DNA from: Chinchilla lanigera
Lineage: Eukaryota > Chordata > Mammalia > Rodentia > Chinchillidae
Assembly: GCF_000276665.1 (NCBI RefSeq)
Contig: NW_004955427.1
Span: 6,293,369 to 6,357,368, forward strand
Reading direction: 5' to 3'
Length of the DNA stretch: 64,000 nucleotides
In this document: piece after piece, positions 10,350 to 22,253 of the stretch
Position numbering within the stretch: position 1 is the first letter of the stretch
Layout of the letters: every line of letters begins with the position of its first letter
Notes under the pieces: model-generated
What the model was told of the DNA's origin: nothing
Database searches by the model: none
Seen by the model: only the letters and a program-made list of their open reading frames with translations
Translations under genes and position numbers: made by a program

Positions 10350-11900
10350 ATAACGTGTCTTTTACTATCATAAGTTTTTAAATTTAAACACCTGCCCATA
10401 CTGTTGGATCATATGTTTTACATATGCTATGCATACTTTCTAAAGAGGATGATCAAGCAATGTATACTAGCTTTACCTTCTCATAAAACTTTTTTAATAT
10501 CTTCTTATTAAATGATATCTCTTAAAGAATTTACAGGCATAATTATTTATAGTACCTACATTTTCAAACAACTTCAATAAAACCTTAGTAACTATTAAAC
10601 AAATGACTATGTGTTTTCAGGTAAAAAATTGGAATTTGAGGTTGGTTAGCAAAGAATTAACTAAATCTTTGTCTGCCAAATTGCTTATTTGCCAAAAGCA
10701 GAGAATGTGAAAAACAGAAAAACATGACTGTTGAATGCAGCCTGGGATCAGAAAAACAGTGGGACAGGTGACCCAGTCTAGCCTAAAGCAGCTAAGTATT
10801 ATGAAGTATATCAGGATAATTTACAGAAGCTTCGCAGTGTTTGTGAGATTTACCCTATTGTTCTGTGAACAATCTACTTCGAAACTTTCAACTTTTCCCC
10901 CAATTCTCAAATTTTGATTTTATTATCTCAGTCATTATCTCCTGAACTGTCAACTGTATTTTGACTGATAATGACTGCTTCCTACTGCTTTCTGAGTTAG
11001 GCATTGCTTAAGATATGAAATGTCAGCTATTCCGATTATGAGAGGTACGCAAAATGGAATACAGTACTGTGCAAAAAGTTTACATTACATTGTCATATAA
11101 AATGTCACGTTATTAATTTTACATTTTAGGTTTTTTGCATTTTTTTATTTTAAAGAGAGTAGCAAAAGAAAAAAAGAGCAATAGCAACATACTAACATCA
11201 CACACATACACAAAACAAAGCAAGAACATTAAAAGTGATACAGGGCTTCAAAACAAAACGATAGGAATTAACAGCAGTTGTTATATCACATATTGTTGTC
11301 TTCAGCTACGTTGCTCAGATTACCAGATGTAAGAATGGAAGACTGTTCAAACCATTAAAGAGAATAAAAAATAATTACTTTTTAATAATATGGAAAAATG
11401 TGACTATGAAAAAAGCAAGACCGAGCATATCAACACAGGCGATTTATAAAGGCACCAAAAAGAGCAGCAGCTGCCTTTAAATATCGAAGAGTATAATTTA
11501 AAGACAATTTTTAAAAGATATACCTTATTTTTAAAATAAACTATATTTTTTCTTTTCCTATTTTACTGTAATATTTTTCAATAGCAAACAATTGACCAGT
11601 TAAGAGAACTTTGGCAAGACTGTCAAAAAAAAGCCAGAAACACAGTGCTTATCTTCCTATCATAAATCCTCATCCCCTCATCCTATTTTTCTTCCCCTAT
11701 TTTAGTGATTTATATTCCCTGTCTACTTCAATAATGTGTAATATTTTTGAGGTACAAATATCTTGATTCATGGGAAATATTCTTCTAATTGTAGAAATGA
11801 TGGCCTCCCTACGTTGTTTCTGATGTCTGACGCTAGAATTTTGTAAGGAGAGTGTTGGGCCTATGGAGTCATTCTCAGCAGCACTTCACTCCTCTCCTTT
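10350..11900. other. unique AT-rich noncoding DNA
   Basis: No repeat or gene that I can support. Plus-strand frames at 10735-10917 and 11135-11332 are short, lysine- and serine-rich, and have no recognisable domain. Confidence 0.5.
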
Positions 11901-11934
11901 GTTTTCTTTTTTTGATATTTTGGCCTATGGGTGT

Positions 11935-12600
11935 GCCAAACTCTGGAGAAAAGGCAACCAATATAAATTGTTGGTGGGAATGTCATTAGTACAGCAGCAA
12001 TGGAAGAGTATGGAGGTTCTTCAGAAAACACACCAAAAAATAAATAAATAAAAAGGAAAGGAAAAAGATTATAACTACCCTAATATCCATTAATATCACC
12101 TTTGAACACCCATCCAAAAGAACTGAAATCAGGATATGAAAAGGCATCTGTGTTCTCGCATTCACTACAGCATCACTCACAAACCTATGGAAACAACCCG
12201 AATGTCCAGCGGATGAATGCATAAGGAAACTGAGATACGGGTGCACAGCACAAACACGCTGGAATACCCTCCGCCACTTGAAACAACACGCTGCCACTTG
12301 TGACAACATGGAAGAACCCAGAGCACGTGATGGCGGGTAACATAGGCCGGACATAGGAAGGAAATATACTAACTTACATGACCTATAGGTAGAATCTTTA
12401 AAAAGTCAAATACATCCCGAGATTACTACAGTGGCTTCCAGCAATAGACTGAGGGAAAAAGAAGAAGCAGGGCAAGGTGTACATACCGGGAGTTATGTGG
12501 GATGAACAGAGATTGAAGCATTAGGACTACCCTTTCACTTACACTTTCACTTGCTGAAAAACTGCTCAGAGAATGGCACATGCACAGGTAACTGTGGGAG
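11935..12600 (+). mobile_element. LINE-1 3' portion
   Basis: This matches the end of L1 ORF2 and the 3' UTR. Recognisable words include AAACTCTGGAGAAAAGGCAA, ACACCCATCCAAAAGAACTG, ATGTCCAGCGGATGAATGCA and AACATGGAAGAACCCAG. The frame is broken by several stops. The long minus-strand frame at 11986-12354 runs antisense through it and is spurious. Confidence 0.85.
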
Positions 12601-12989
12601 CAATGGATAGGATAATTTGCTTATCTGTTGTAATCATTTTACTATGTAGCAGTATAGCAAAACTTTATTTTGCATAGCCCAAATACGTACGATAAAACTT
12701 TTTATTCGTAATATGCAAACACATTTTACTGAATGAAAGTTTAAAATTAGCAAACCTATGAAAACTTTATCAAAGGTCATACACAGAGATGAGACGTTCA
12801 CATAAAGATCATCCAAACACGTCGTTTTCACAGAAATGAAAATTAAAGCTCCAGTGAACTGGCGCCATGCACTTATTAGAATGGACCCGATGTAAAGAGC
12901 AAACATGCTGAACACGTGCGGAGCTGTAGAGCAGATGGGTAACCTGCGTACATCGCTAGCGGAGTGCTAGAACGCCCAGCGTCTTTGCA

Positions 12990-13265
12990 TAAGAGTCCGG
13001 GTAATTTAAAGAGGAAAACGAAAGATAGATGAGAGGAAATGGGGGTGGAATTTGTGGAGATGGGAAGGGGTCGAAGGGCAGGGAGACAGACGGGAGGGGA
13101 GGGAAAGACAGTGAAAGGATTAAGATGAGATATGCGGACTGGGGATATAGCTCAGTGGTGTAAGTGCCTGCCTGGCAAGCGCAAGGTCATGAGTTCAATC
13201 CCCGGTACCAGAAAAAAAAAAAAAAAAAAAAAGATGAGATATGTATATGCACCAGTTCCCCACGA
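12990..13265 (+). mobile_element. LINE-1 3' UTR fragment, split by an ID
   Basis: Purine-rich L1 3' UTR (GAGAGGAAATGGGGGTGG ... GGGAGGGGAGGGAAAGAC ... GGATTAAGATGAGATATG). It resembles the fragments at 5938-6129 and 28240-28330. An ID element interrupts it, and the L1 sequence continues after the duplication. Confidence 0.65.
13135..13230 (+). mobile_element. ID-type SINE with 13-bp TSD
   Basis: ID element (CGGACTGGGGATATAGCTCAG, GAGTTCAATCCCCGGTACC) with a poly(A) tail of about 20. The direct repeat AAGATGAGATATG is perfect at 13122-13134 and 13231-13243. One of the best preserved SINEs in the window. Confidence 0.95.
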
Positions 13266-13284
13266 TGATTATATTTTCGTGTAC

Positions 13285-13720
13285 CACATACACACACAAA
13301 GAAATTACAAATGCACTTACCATATAAAGCAACATCTCGCTCCTAGGTATTTATGAAGAGAAATAAACACAGATGCCCACCCAAGACCTGTACGAGAATA
13401 GTTGTAGCAGTCGTAGTCATAAAAAGTGACAGGTAGCACCGGACTAATGACTGGGTAAACGAAGTGAGGCACATGTGCACAGAAAAATAACCCCCAGCTA
13501 TAAAAAGAATAAACTATTAGCACGTGAAATGACACTGGTGAATACCAAATCATTCTGAGTGAAATAGAACAAATGCCAAAGGGATGCCATGTAGGCAGTA
13601 TTCTGGCCTAGAAAAGCCGGGGCTGTAGAGAGAGTTATCATACAGGTGATGCTGGGGACTTAGTACAAGGAGGCAGAAGAGATCAAGGGAGGGAGAGCAT
13701 CAAAATATCCTCATCCCAAC
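13285..13720 (+). mobile_element. LINE-1 ORF2 end fragment
   Basis: The L1 landmark for the distal ORF2 is visible: 'CTCGCTCCTAGGTATTTATG', followed by CCCAAGACCTGTACGAGAAT and the 'ATTCTGAGTGAAATAGAACA' word near the end. Stops and indels make it noncoding. The 78-aa frame on the minus strand is antisense to it. Confidence 0.8.
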
Positions 13721-13724
13721 TTGT

Positions 13725-14035
13725 AACAGTCTGCTAGGCCTGCCGAAACAGAAAATCACCGAGTACGCACGTGAACAATGGGCGTTTATTTTCCGAAAGC
13801 TCTGGACCAGAATTGTAGAAAGCCAGAGATAACGGTCAAGATCAAGACCCAAGATGAATTCCAAGACTCGGCAGTTTGTTTCCTCTGAGGCATCTCTCCC
13901 TCACAGACGCTGCCTCCCCACGTGACCTCCTTTAACTTTACCTGTTCAACAGCCTGAGCTCCAACACAGGCACGTTCTGAGTTACTGGGGATTAGGACCC
14001 CAAAATGAATTTTGCAGAACACAGCTCACCAAGTA
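13725..14035 (-). mobile_element. MaLR-like LTR remnant (antisense)
   Basis: Plus-strand words in order are CAGTCTGCTAGGCCTGCCG, GTTTATTTTCCGAAAGCTCTGG, TTTGTTTCCTCTGAGGCATC, and ACGTTCTGAGTTACTGGGG. This is the layout of an antisense MaLR-type LTR with several CpGs retained. Subfamily not assigned. The 78-aa minus frame within it is not a gene. Confidence 0.6.
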
Positions 14036-14444
14036 CAATGGCAGCGATAGTTACACAACTACATACGTTTGTCACAACTCATCAAATTGTACGCATAATG
14101 GTAAATTTTATTGCATACACTTACAATACTAACAACTCAATAATCCCTGTTTACAAATAATTAAAAATGGAAGTTGTATTTCTCTCATTTTGTATTGATA
14201 CTATTTTTAACTGGCACAATGAATCAAATTAATAATGAAATCATAAAATGTACTTTTCTCATTTTTGTCTTGTTTTATTTAAAATTTAAGTCTTCCTTTA
14301 TGCTGTGCTTCTCAAAATAATGCTTGATTGTGGTAGAAAAGGAAGACAATAAAGATGAGGAAAACATTTAATTTATACAAAATATCCCTCTATATAACTA
14401 TTTAGGAATCCTGCTTAGTTCCCTCCAGATGGTTTTATGCTTAT

Positions 14445-14825
14445 TTTTATTGAAGTTTTTATTAGGATGTTTATAGCACTTAATGTTTGCATGCCTTGGG
14501 TAGAGTCAGTACTTGTACATAACCCATCTTTCCACTTCCCACTGCAGAAAGATCCATCTCCCTACTTTCTATTTTCTACCTTTTATATTGATCTTTATTT
14601 ATAATTTGGGCTTATCATGTAAGAGAAACCATAGGATATTAAAGTTTTCATGTCTGATCTATTTCACTTAACATTATGGTCTCAAGGTACACAGTTCGTA
14701 ATAACTAAATCTTGGAAGTGACCTATATATTCAACAGCAGATGAATGGATAAAGAAAATGTGGTATTACACACAATGGTGTATTATTCTATCATAAAGAA
14801 AGGTCAGCTTGACTCATTTACAGTA
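14445..14825 (-). mobile_element. LINE-1 with 5' inversion
   Basis: Two L1 pieces lie head to head. From about 14445 to 14690 the L1 is antisense (words like TGATCTATTTCACTTAACAT). From about 14695 to 14825 it is sense (AATAACTAAATCTTGGAAGT, GATGAATGGATAAAGAAAAT). The two parts are neighbouring segments of L1. On the minus strand this reads inverted 5' part then normal 3' part, the structure left by twin priming. Confidence 0.75.
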
Positions 14826-15172
14826 AAATGTGTAGATAATCATTTAGGATCTTTTGGTAGAAAATAATCTTGTGAAAGAATTTGGTAAGTAAGGATATTT
14901 GCCTAAGGCGTTGATTTTTGTTAAAAGAAAAATGGGCAATAATTTGTAAATTTCTATTATGTGTTTCCATTTATTTTTAGCTGTAGAGCTTTAGTTATTC
15001 AGCCATTAGAAAACCACTGGAGTCCTATACAACTATATTTTATATCCCATTCTCAATCTGTTTATCCAAAATGACAACTGTTTAACTTGAAAGATTATAG
15101 TGGTCACTAACTGACACCATGCTGTAATTGTCAAGTGTTTAATAATCATATCATCTTAAAAATGACTCAGTT

Positions 15173-15215
15173 GAAACTATAAAATCAAAAAAAAAAAAAA
15201 GAAACTATAAAATCA
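15173..15215 (+). mobile_element. poly(A)-only insertion with 15-bp TSD
   Basis: Direct repeats GAAACTATAAAATCA at 15173-15187 and 15201-15215 are separated only by 13 A. This is what remains when a LINE-driven insertion copies nothing beyond the tail, or after deletion of a body. No SINE or LINE sequence is left. Confidence 0.75.
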
Positions 15216-15219
15216 AGTT

Positions 15220-16490
15220 GCTACTAAAAGTTCTAGGAAAGATCTCAAATATCTTTTATTCTCTGATTTTTATTTGAGCAATTTTAGGTAAGTATCTGCT
15301 AGGTACATCTGGAACCACACAAAAGATGATACAGGGTCCCAAAAGTGAGCAAGACCATCTGGACCAGTGTATGGGTAACGGGGATGATGTCAGCTTAGGG
15401 TTAAGGGAAGTCAGTCAATGTAGGATCATCAGTGAATACCTCTATCTTTGAGCATCACTGCAATAAATAAAAATTTTAAAAAATTACTACTGAATGACTA
15501 AGATTAAATTCATCCTAACAGTGCACAAACTACTTCAGATTGCAAATTAGTCGTGTAAATTCACTATGTGGAAATTACTGCCTGAAAGTGGGATTATCGC
15601 TAAAATCTGCAACAATAAATTGCAGGCCTAAATATCAGGGATTATGCCAGTATGTGTTATTTTAGGAAATTTAAGTAAAATGATACTGCTGGCAGCTTCT
15701 TCAAAATGGACTTTTGATCACACCAACTTTTGAAGATAAAAAACTTTTTAGAATATTTGACAGGTGGTTTTTGTTCTTACCATCAGACAACTGCTTTCAG
15801 TAAATGAATATATATGTCAAGACTGAACACCGCTGCTGACAGGAAAGATTTCCAGCAGACTCCCACAGTCTCACAGTCCATTTATTGGGAAAGTACATTT
15901 AATTCTGATCTATATAGGGTATAGGAAAAATCTCTACGACATCCAGCTGTTTAACACCTTGTGGTGTATAGCTGGGCTTCAGCCTACATTCATCCAGCTA
16001 ATCTATGAGACAGTTCAGTGTAGGCATACAACTTCAGAATGATCTAACAGGCAAATGTATGGGAAAAACACTGTGTGTGTAGCAGAATCTGGGATATCCT
16101 CATCAAATACTTTAAAAGATGAAATAAAGACAGAAGGTGCAAGGAGAGCTTTTTAATTGTTAAAAATACACCTAAAAGAATCTCATTCTTTTTGGCTACT
16201 CTTGTAATAAATCCTTTTCCCACCAAGTATTGACACACAAAAAGAAATGTCATTGCTTCCACAGGACCACCTCACGTCCTGTTTCTAGAAAAAAGAAGTC
16301 ATATGTCAAGCAAAATATACTGCCATGCTGGTGACTGAAATATTGTAAAAATTATTTCAAAAACAAGTGTCCTATATTTAGTGTGGGAAATTCCCACACA
16401 CTGTGCATTATTTTAGGAAATTCCAAGTTTTGCCTTTTTACAGATTATTTGATACTAATAAAAGAAAGAATGTTTTGGCTTATTTAATAT
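15220..16490. other. unique AT-rich noncoding DNA
   Basis: I recognise no gene or repeat here. The minus-strand frame at 16044-16262 is hydrophobic but lacks any recognisable motif, and its nucleotides show no exon signals that I can support. Confidence 0.5.
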
Positions 16491-16656
16491 AGTGCTTCTC
16501 AAGCTTTACTGTGCATACAAACCCATAGGAATGTTTTAAAATTTGAGTGTTATTTAGTAGGTCTAGGGTGGAGCCCCAGAGTACATTTCTAATAGATTCT
16601 CAGATATTATGCTGTTATGCTGCCGGTTTGCAGGGAAACTAGAGTATTCTACACTG
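16491..16656 (+). mobile_element. MER5A-type hAT element
   Basis: It begins AGTGCTTCTCAAGCTTTACT, contains AGTAGGTCTAGGGTGGAGCC and ATGCTGTTATGCTGCCGG, and ends near TTCTACACTG. Order and length (about 166 bp) fit MER5A, a nonautonomous hAT-Charlie DNA transposon. Confidence 0.85.
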
Positions 16657-16764
16657 ACAGCTGAACGTTGTCAGATCTATGGCCTACTTGAGCAGCAACA
16701 TTTGATTAATATTGGTGAGGTTTCAACCCAAGAAAATTAATATTTTAAAATTAATATTTTCTCT

Positions 16765-18100
16765 ATAGTAAAGGAAACAATTAACAGAACAAATGAACGT
16801 ATTTGATAATTCTATATCTGATGAGGACTTAACTTTAAGAATATGTGAAGACTCAACTCAATATCAAATGGCAGGGAGAAAGAGACACAGAGAGAGACAG
16901 AGAGAGAATGAACAATGAGAAGTTGCCCTACATAGATATTTCTAAAACTGGTCAATGGGTATATGAAAAATGCTCAATCACTAATGGCCACCATGCAAGT
17001 TAATCATTATTGTTGGCTTGACTGGATCCATAGACTTCCAAAGAGATGATTGCATAGCAGATGCTATTCTCCCCCATGGATTAATCCACTGATGGACATG
17101 GTGCAGTGCATCATCAGGATGTGGGGTCCAGTTAGAGGTGGCCACTAGGACGGTGTCTTTGGAGGGAATTAATCTCACTAGGACTCTTCCTCAAGGATCT
17201 GCTTCCTGGCTGCCACAGAGTGAGCAATATTGCTCCACCACATGCTTATGCCATGATGTTCCTGCCTTGGATCCAGCCAACCAGGGACTGACAGCTCTGA
17301 AACCATAAGCAAAAATAAACCATTCCTTCTTTAGGTTATGTAGATTGATCCCAGTGATAAAAAGATGACCCAGACCATTGGGGAAATCCAAATTAAAATC
17401 ACAATGAAGTATCACCTCTCCTCAGTAAGAATAGCACTTAGAAAAATGTCTAAAGGCAAATGTTGACAAGACTCTGGAGAAAAGTGAACCCTTGTTCACT
17501 GTTGGTAGAACTGTAGGTTAGTACACTCATTTACACCCATCATGGAATACAGGAAGGAGACTCCAGTAGAAGTTGACAATAGACCCACTGTATGATCCAG
17601 CTGCCTGACGACTGGAGATATATGTTATCTTCAAAGGAAATAAAATAAGCACATTGAAGAGCAAAACTATTCAAAATAGCCAACAAATGGAACAATCTAA
17701 ATGTTCATAAACTAATGAATGGATAAGGAGAAAGTCCTACATACACACAACAGAATACCATTCAGTCATAGAACAGCAAGAAGCCCCGTAATTTGCAACA
17801 ACAGGAATGGAAGTGTAGATCACTGAGTTAAATGAAACGAGCTGGGCACAGAGCAGGACTGCCTGATCTCGGCCACATATGGACTGCAAATGAAGTGATT
17901 TCATAGAAACGGAGAAGGGAACGGTGGGTACCAGAGCTGGGAAGAGGAGAAGGGAGGAATGTAGAAAACTTTAGCAGAGGTTATTAAACTACAGTTATGT
18001 ACCATCGAGAAGCTCCGGTGTGATATTGCAAAGCAGGATGACTGTAGATAGCCATGCACTGTATATTTTAAAAGTCTGAAAGAAAAGATTTTAAATATTT
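16765..18100 (+). mobile_element. LINE-1 3' portion split by an LTR
   Basis: The left piece (16765-16984) contains late ORF2 words (GGTCAATGGGTATATGAAAA, TGCTCAATCACTAA). The right piece (17378-18100) continues with GGAAATCCAAATTAAAATCA, TATCACCTCTCCTCAG, GACTCTGGAGAAAAGTGAAC and the 3' UTR. The L1 text is continuous across the LTR at 16985-17377. Reading frame is broken throughout. A GA-rich tract at 16868-16905 lies in the left part. Confidence 0.85.
16985..17377 (+). mobile_element. MaLR/ORR1-like solo LTR nested in L1
   Basis: About 393 bp. It starts TGGCCACC and ends near CCCAGACCA, with GGGACTGACAGCTCTGAAAC, CATAAGCAAAAATAAACC (polyadenylation signal) and GTGATAAAAAGATGACCCAG as the LTR 3' landmarks. 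It interrupts L1 ORF2, so it is younger than that L1. No exact 5-bp duplication could be confirmed. Confidence 0.75.
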
Positions 18101-18123
18101 AACCATAAAGAAATAAATGTTTG

Positions 18124-18202
18124 GGGCTGGGGATTTAGCTCAGCGGCACAGCGCCTGCCTGGCAAGTGCAAGGTTGTGAGTTCAATTCCCGGTACTGGAA
18201 AA

Positions 18203-18265
<63 letters not shown>
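18124..18265 (+). mobile_element. ID-type SINE with (GAAA)n tail
   Basis: ID body (GGGCTGGGGATTTAGCTCAG ... TTCAATTCCCGGTACTGG) followed by about 17 GAAA units. The flanks AAAGAAATAAATGTTTG and AAAGAAAGAAATGTTTG give a target duplication with one mismatch. The minus-strand frame rich in F, L and S (18091-18327) is the antisense of this tail. Confidence 0.93.
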
Positions 18266-18266
<1 letters not shown>

Positions 18267-18269
18267 AAT
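18199..18269 (+). repeat. (GAAA)n microsatellite
   Basis: The overgrown tail of the ID SINE just upstream. Confidence 0.95.
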
Positions 18270-18274
18270 GTTTG

Positions 18275-19440
18275 CACAGGTAGGTATGTTTACCCAAGCT
18301 TAAGTTTGTAGTTAATACATTCTTCACTGCTACCCCTTTATGATAAAAAAAAAATCAGTTTCACTTATTGTTTGAGTTGCATGCTGAACTAGCAACTTTG
18401 TTCTTTGAGCATTAAGTTTATTTGAAGAAAGCATGAACATAAATATGATAGTTATTTGGGATGAGGCATTTGGTAGACATTTTTTCAAGAATGAATATTG
18501 TGAGCTCAACACTTCAAGGAAACAACTGACAGTATTTGTTGGCAAGGATAAAATTTGTGCTTTCAAGGGACAGCCAGAATTTTGGGAAACATATCTGTCA
18601 CAAGTTTGACAGATTTTCAGGACTGAATTTTCTAATGAGTCTAACAAATGGTGCTATTTAATAATGTATAATAAAATGCCTCAACATTTGGAACAACTAC
18701 ATAATTCAGTGGACCAACGTTTTCCAATTGACAAATGTATGATGCTATAAAAATCGAGCATGGTAGAATGGGTGAAGTCAGTCTCATGATTTCAATGTGG
18801 TCTTGATAGAGTTGAAAATAAATTCATGGACATGGTTTCAGGTTTCTAATTGCAACTAACCTTTAAGAAACAGCCACAGATAAAGTTGTAGTGTAGTTGT
18901 GTAAAAAGATATCCACAATTGCTTTAAAGAACAATTAGAACACTCTTTCCTTTTCCAACTGCATATATCTCTAACATTGGAATTACGTTATCTACTACAC
19001 TCAGTAAAACATACCACAACAGACTGACTACAGAAGCAGATATGCTAATTCTCTGATATTCTATGATGCCAGACATTACAGAAATTTTTTGAAATACCGC
19101 TAAGCATATTATATTTTTTGCTTTGGAAGATATGATTATTTCCATAAAAATGCTCATAAATTAGCATGTACTGTGTTAACAATAGCTATTCTTTATTCTT
19201 TCAGTGTTGATTCCTAACATAGGAAATAGCAAGAACTATATCCCAAATAAAAACTGTCTTTGTCATCATCAATCACTTTTTAAGTAAAAGAGTTAGAAAA
19301 CCAAAAAGTCTGAGGTAGTACTTACTCTTTCATTCCATCTGGAGATTCTGCTCAAATCGAAGTGGTCATCCATCCTTATAAAGCCAGGTAAGCCAAACAT
19401 GAACTTCAGAGAACCCCTTTTATCTTTCTTTCTCTAAAAG
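18275..19440. other. unique AT-rich noncoding DNA
   Basis: No repeat family recognised. The minus-strand frames at 18330-18647 (105 aa) and 18924-19157 (77 aa) have no recognisable domain, no clear exon boundaries and AT-driven composition. I do not call them genes. Confidence 0.5.
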
Positions 19441-19775
19441 CAAAATAAAATTGTGCCCTTCCTTCACCAAAGATTAACTGAGTCTTGCTTTTTCAAAGGT
19501 GGTAAGACACTCAAAGAGAAAAGCCAACCTACCTTATTCATAGAATTAGAATACAGAAGCTTTTATTACTTTTCACACTTCTCTGTCATTCCTAAGGAAG
19601 CCTTCATTCTCCCTGCCTGGGCTTATTCAGTCTCTGAGGAAAAAGTGTGTCCTCATCGGAAAGCTAAAGATGCATCCCCACGCTATGAGTCAAGAAGGCT
19701 GTCAAGGAAGAGAGCTGTCCTGACAAAAGTTTAACAGCATGGGTGTCATCATCACCAACTACATCCTGTACACAG
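19441..19775 (+). other. candidate internal exon (noncoding or UTR)
   Basis: A long pyrimidine run ending TTTCTTTCTCTAAAAG is a good splice acceptor at 19440. TACACAG|GTACGTGG at 19775/19776 is a good donor. A 93-aa frame (19453-19734) lies between them but stops before the donor and has no recognisable domain, so if this is an exon it is more likely noncoding or UTR. Splice-like words occur often by chance. Confidence 0.2.
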
Positions 19776-19814
19776 GTACGTGGCTGGAGCAGCACAGCCT
19801 CATACACTGGGTAC

Positions 19815-19995
19815 AGAGCCTAGTCCTTTAATGGCATTGTCTCATGGACTTTTCTCCACAATCCTAAGAGCAAGGTATCATATAAGTTCTACTTTACAGA
19901 AGGGAAACTGCAACTGAAAAATTAAATAATTTGTCATAGGCCCCAGCTATTACTTAGAGTGGTCTGGGATTTAATTAAACCCAGCTAGTCATTTT
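19815..19995 (-). mobile_element. MIR (antisense)
   Basis: Words typical of reverse-complement MIR in order: CCACAATCCTAAGAGCAAGG, TACTTTACAGAAGGGAAACT, AATTTGTCATAGGCCCCAGC, and GATTTAATTAAACCCAGC. Ancient tRNA-derived SINE, diverged. Confidence 0.7.
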
Positions 19996-20356
19996 CCAGA
20001 ATCTTAACACTCACAAGAAAAGCTCCACTACCTCTCATCAAACTTGTGTCAAGGGGGATTAATGAACATAATTCTACAGGCCTCGCTGGCCATTCTGACT
20101 TTATCAAAGTTCTATTTCCCTATGTCACGGTAGGAAAGGGTTTGTATTCAAATCGGTGATTACAATTTTGAGAAGATATTCTGGTAGACTTCTTGTAAAG
20201 TTATGATAAACAGTTTCATTTTAAACATTTTCACAAAGTTTAGCTTATTTATCTTGTCATTTTATTTACTTAATAGCATTTAAATTAAATGAACTGTCTT
20301 ATAATGTTTTCATAAACAGAATCATAAAAATTTGTCTAGCTGCATCCCGGGCCTCT

Positions 20357-20450
20357 GAGTTATGTTTTGTTTTGTTGTTTTGTTTTGTTTTGAGACAACA
20401 TCTTGTTAAGTGATTAAGCTGCCCAGGTTAGGATTACAGGGAGACATATA
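20357..20450 (-). mobile_element. old B1/Alu-like fragment
   Basis: A TTTTG-rich tail (20363-20392) followed by GAGACAACATCTTGTTAAG, GCTGCCCAGGTTAGGATTAC. This looks like a degraded antisense 7SL-type SINE. Confidence 0.5.
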
Positions 20451-20454
20451 TTTT

Positions 20455-22085
20455 TTCCCAGCACAAAAGTTTAAAGATGAATTTTTAAGTTTTACATAAG
20501 ACATTCTAGGCTCAGACAGTAGGCAAAGGCTTCAACTACTATTTTTCAAATAATAAAGAAGTGCTGTTCAGGTAGCCTCTTCTTATATTGACCTGCTATA
20601 AAAGCTTAGAGCATAACATTAAATCATATATCTGTGAAAGCATTTCTGAAAGAAACTAAGGTACTATCACTCAGATATGTTATTCTGGCTGACCTAACTT
20701 GATATAGACTCAGCTTAGAGAACTCAGAGAAATGAATAGCTAATATATTCTTAGGCTCCATTACCGGCATATCAAGGGAGCTGATGGCAAGTGTTGGCTT
20801 ACAGTCAACTCCTGATTAGACTTCCTGACATTGCCTGAAGAAGCAATATTATGTTTTGTTTATTAGATAAAAACCCTAATGTTTTAGTTGCCAAACATTC
20901 AGGCAGCTGGCAAATCTGTTCTAAGAATTTAGGAGCCTATCATATTCTTGGCAAAGGAAGCAGCCTAAACTACATCTAGGTGAGTCTCAGGCATGCCTGG
21001 GGTTTAAGCTCACTTTTTCTCATTTTAGGAACCAACATTGAATCTATTTGTTTTCATAAGGACAAACATGAAGTCTGGACCCTAAGGCTTAGACTGGGGG
21101 GGACTGGCCTTACTGGAGTAAATTGTAGAATTAAGGATGGTATCCCAGGGGGTCCAGAGGAATAAAATACAATCAAAGAACCACTGAAGTGTCTGTCAAG
21201 ATCCTACAAAATGTGCAATGCCAAAAACAAAGATACCAATTACTACCCATGGCAAACCTGCTCAAAATGTTTTGATCAATACAAAACCACAGCCCTCACC
21301 GTCACTATCATGTTTAGGGAGTTATTGTTATTGCTATTGTTATTATTGCTCTTCTTTTCAAGGGAAATATGGAAGAGGAAATTTTGGAATAAAATCTTAT
21401 AGAGCATGTTAAACTAAGAATTAGTAAGCTTTAAATATCTTTTATTTAAAATTAAAGTGACACCATCAGCATATGCTAATTTTGTGAGAGGCAACAGATT
21501 TTGACAATGCATTTGATTCTTGATTATATTTTTAAAATATCTAATATGATAGGAAAGCACTTTGCCTTTTGGTAAAAATGAAGAATTTAAATATGATCTA
21601 AAGATAAAAGATTAACTATAAATTAACAAATATCATGCTTAATGTGTCTTTATGACATAACTTTAAAGGAGAGTCTCTGATTATATATTAATAAAGTTGT
21701 GAAAATTTTTAAATTGTGCTTATATTTCTTTTAATAGTTTTACCACCTTTTCTGTTATAAATAATTCCCATATTTATTTATTCATAGCACAATAGTAGTT
21801 AACTATGCATTGCATGTATAAAAGTGTAGTACCGATTGTACATGATGATTAAATCTTAAAATTTATTTAGAAAGATGTTAGTTCATGCATACTGAGAAAA
21901 TATGCAGGATATGGTGGCATTCTAATTTGGAGTAGGTAAAATATTTACCATTAATATAAAACTACACTAAACTTTTAAAAGTCTATTTTGAATACTATAT
22001 GTCTCAACTTTTAATTGGGGTAACATGGACAGGGTCTAATCACTCGGTGTTGAGAAAAATATTCTTTTGAAAAATTTTTCATAGG
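20455..22085. other. unique AT-rich noncoding DNA
   Basis: Nothing recognisable beyond short AT-rich runs. The frames at 20980-21412 are short and leucine or tyrosine rich from TTATTG repeats. Confidence 0.5.
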
Positions 22086-22107
22086 TCTTTTTCAGCTTTA
22101 AATTTTT

Positions 22108-22253
22108 TCTTTTTTTGACACAGGGTCTCTCTATGCAGTTCAGGATGGCCTTGAGCTCACTTTGTAGCCCAGGCTGGTCTCAAACTTGCGATGATCCTCC
22201 TGCCTCAGCCTCCTGAGTGCTGGGATTACAGGTGTGAGCCACCACACCCAGCC
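22108..22253 (-). mobile_element. B1-type SINE with 17-bp TSD
   Basis: An antisense B1 (ACACAGGGTCTCTCTATGC ... GCTGGGATTACAGGTGTGAG). A perfect 17-bp repeat TTCAGCTTTAAATTTTT lies at 22091-22107 and 22254-22270. Confidence 0.95.

Noticed and set aside
16868..16905. GA-rich tract as a regulatory element
   Set aside because: Simple repeat expansion inside a dead L1.
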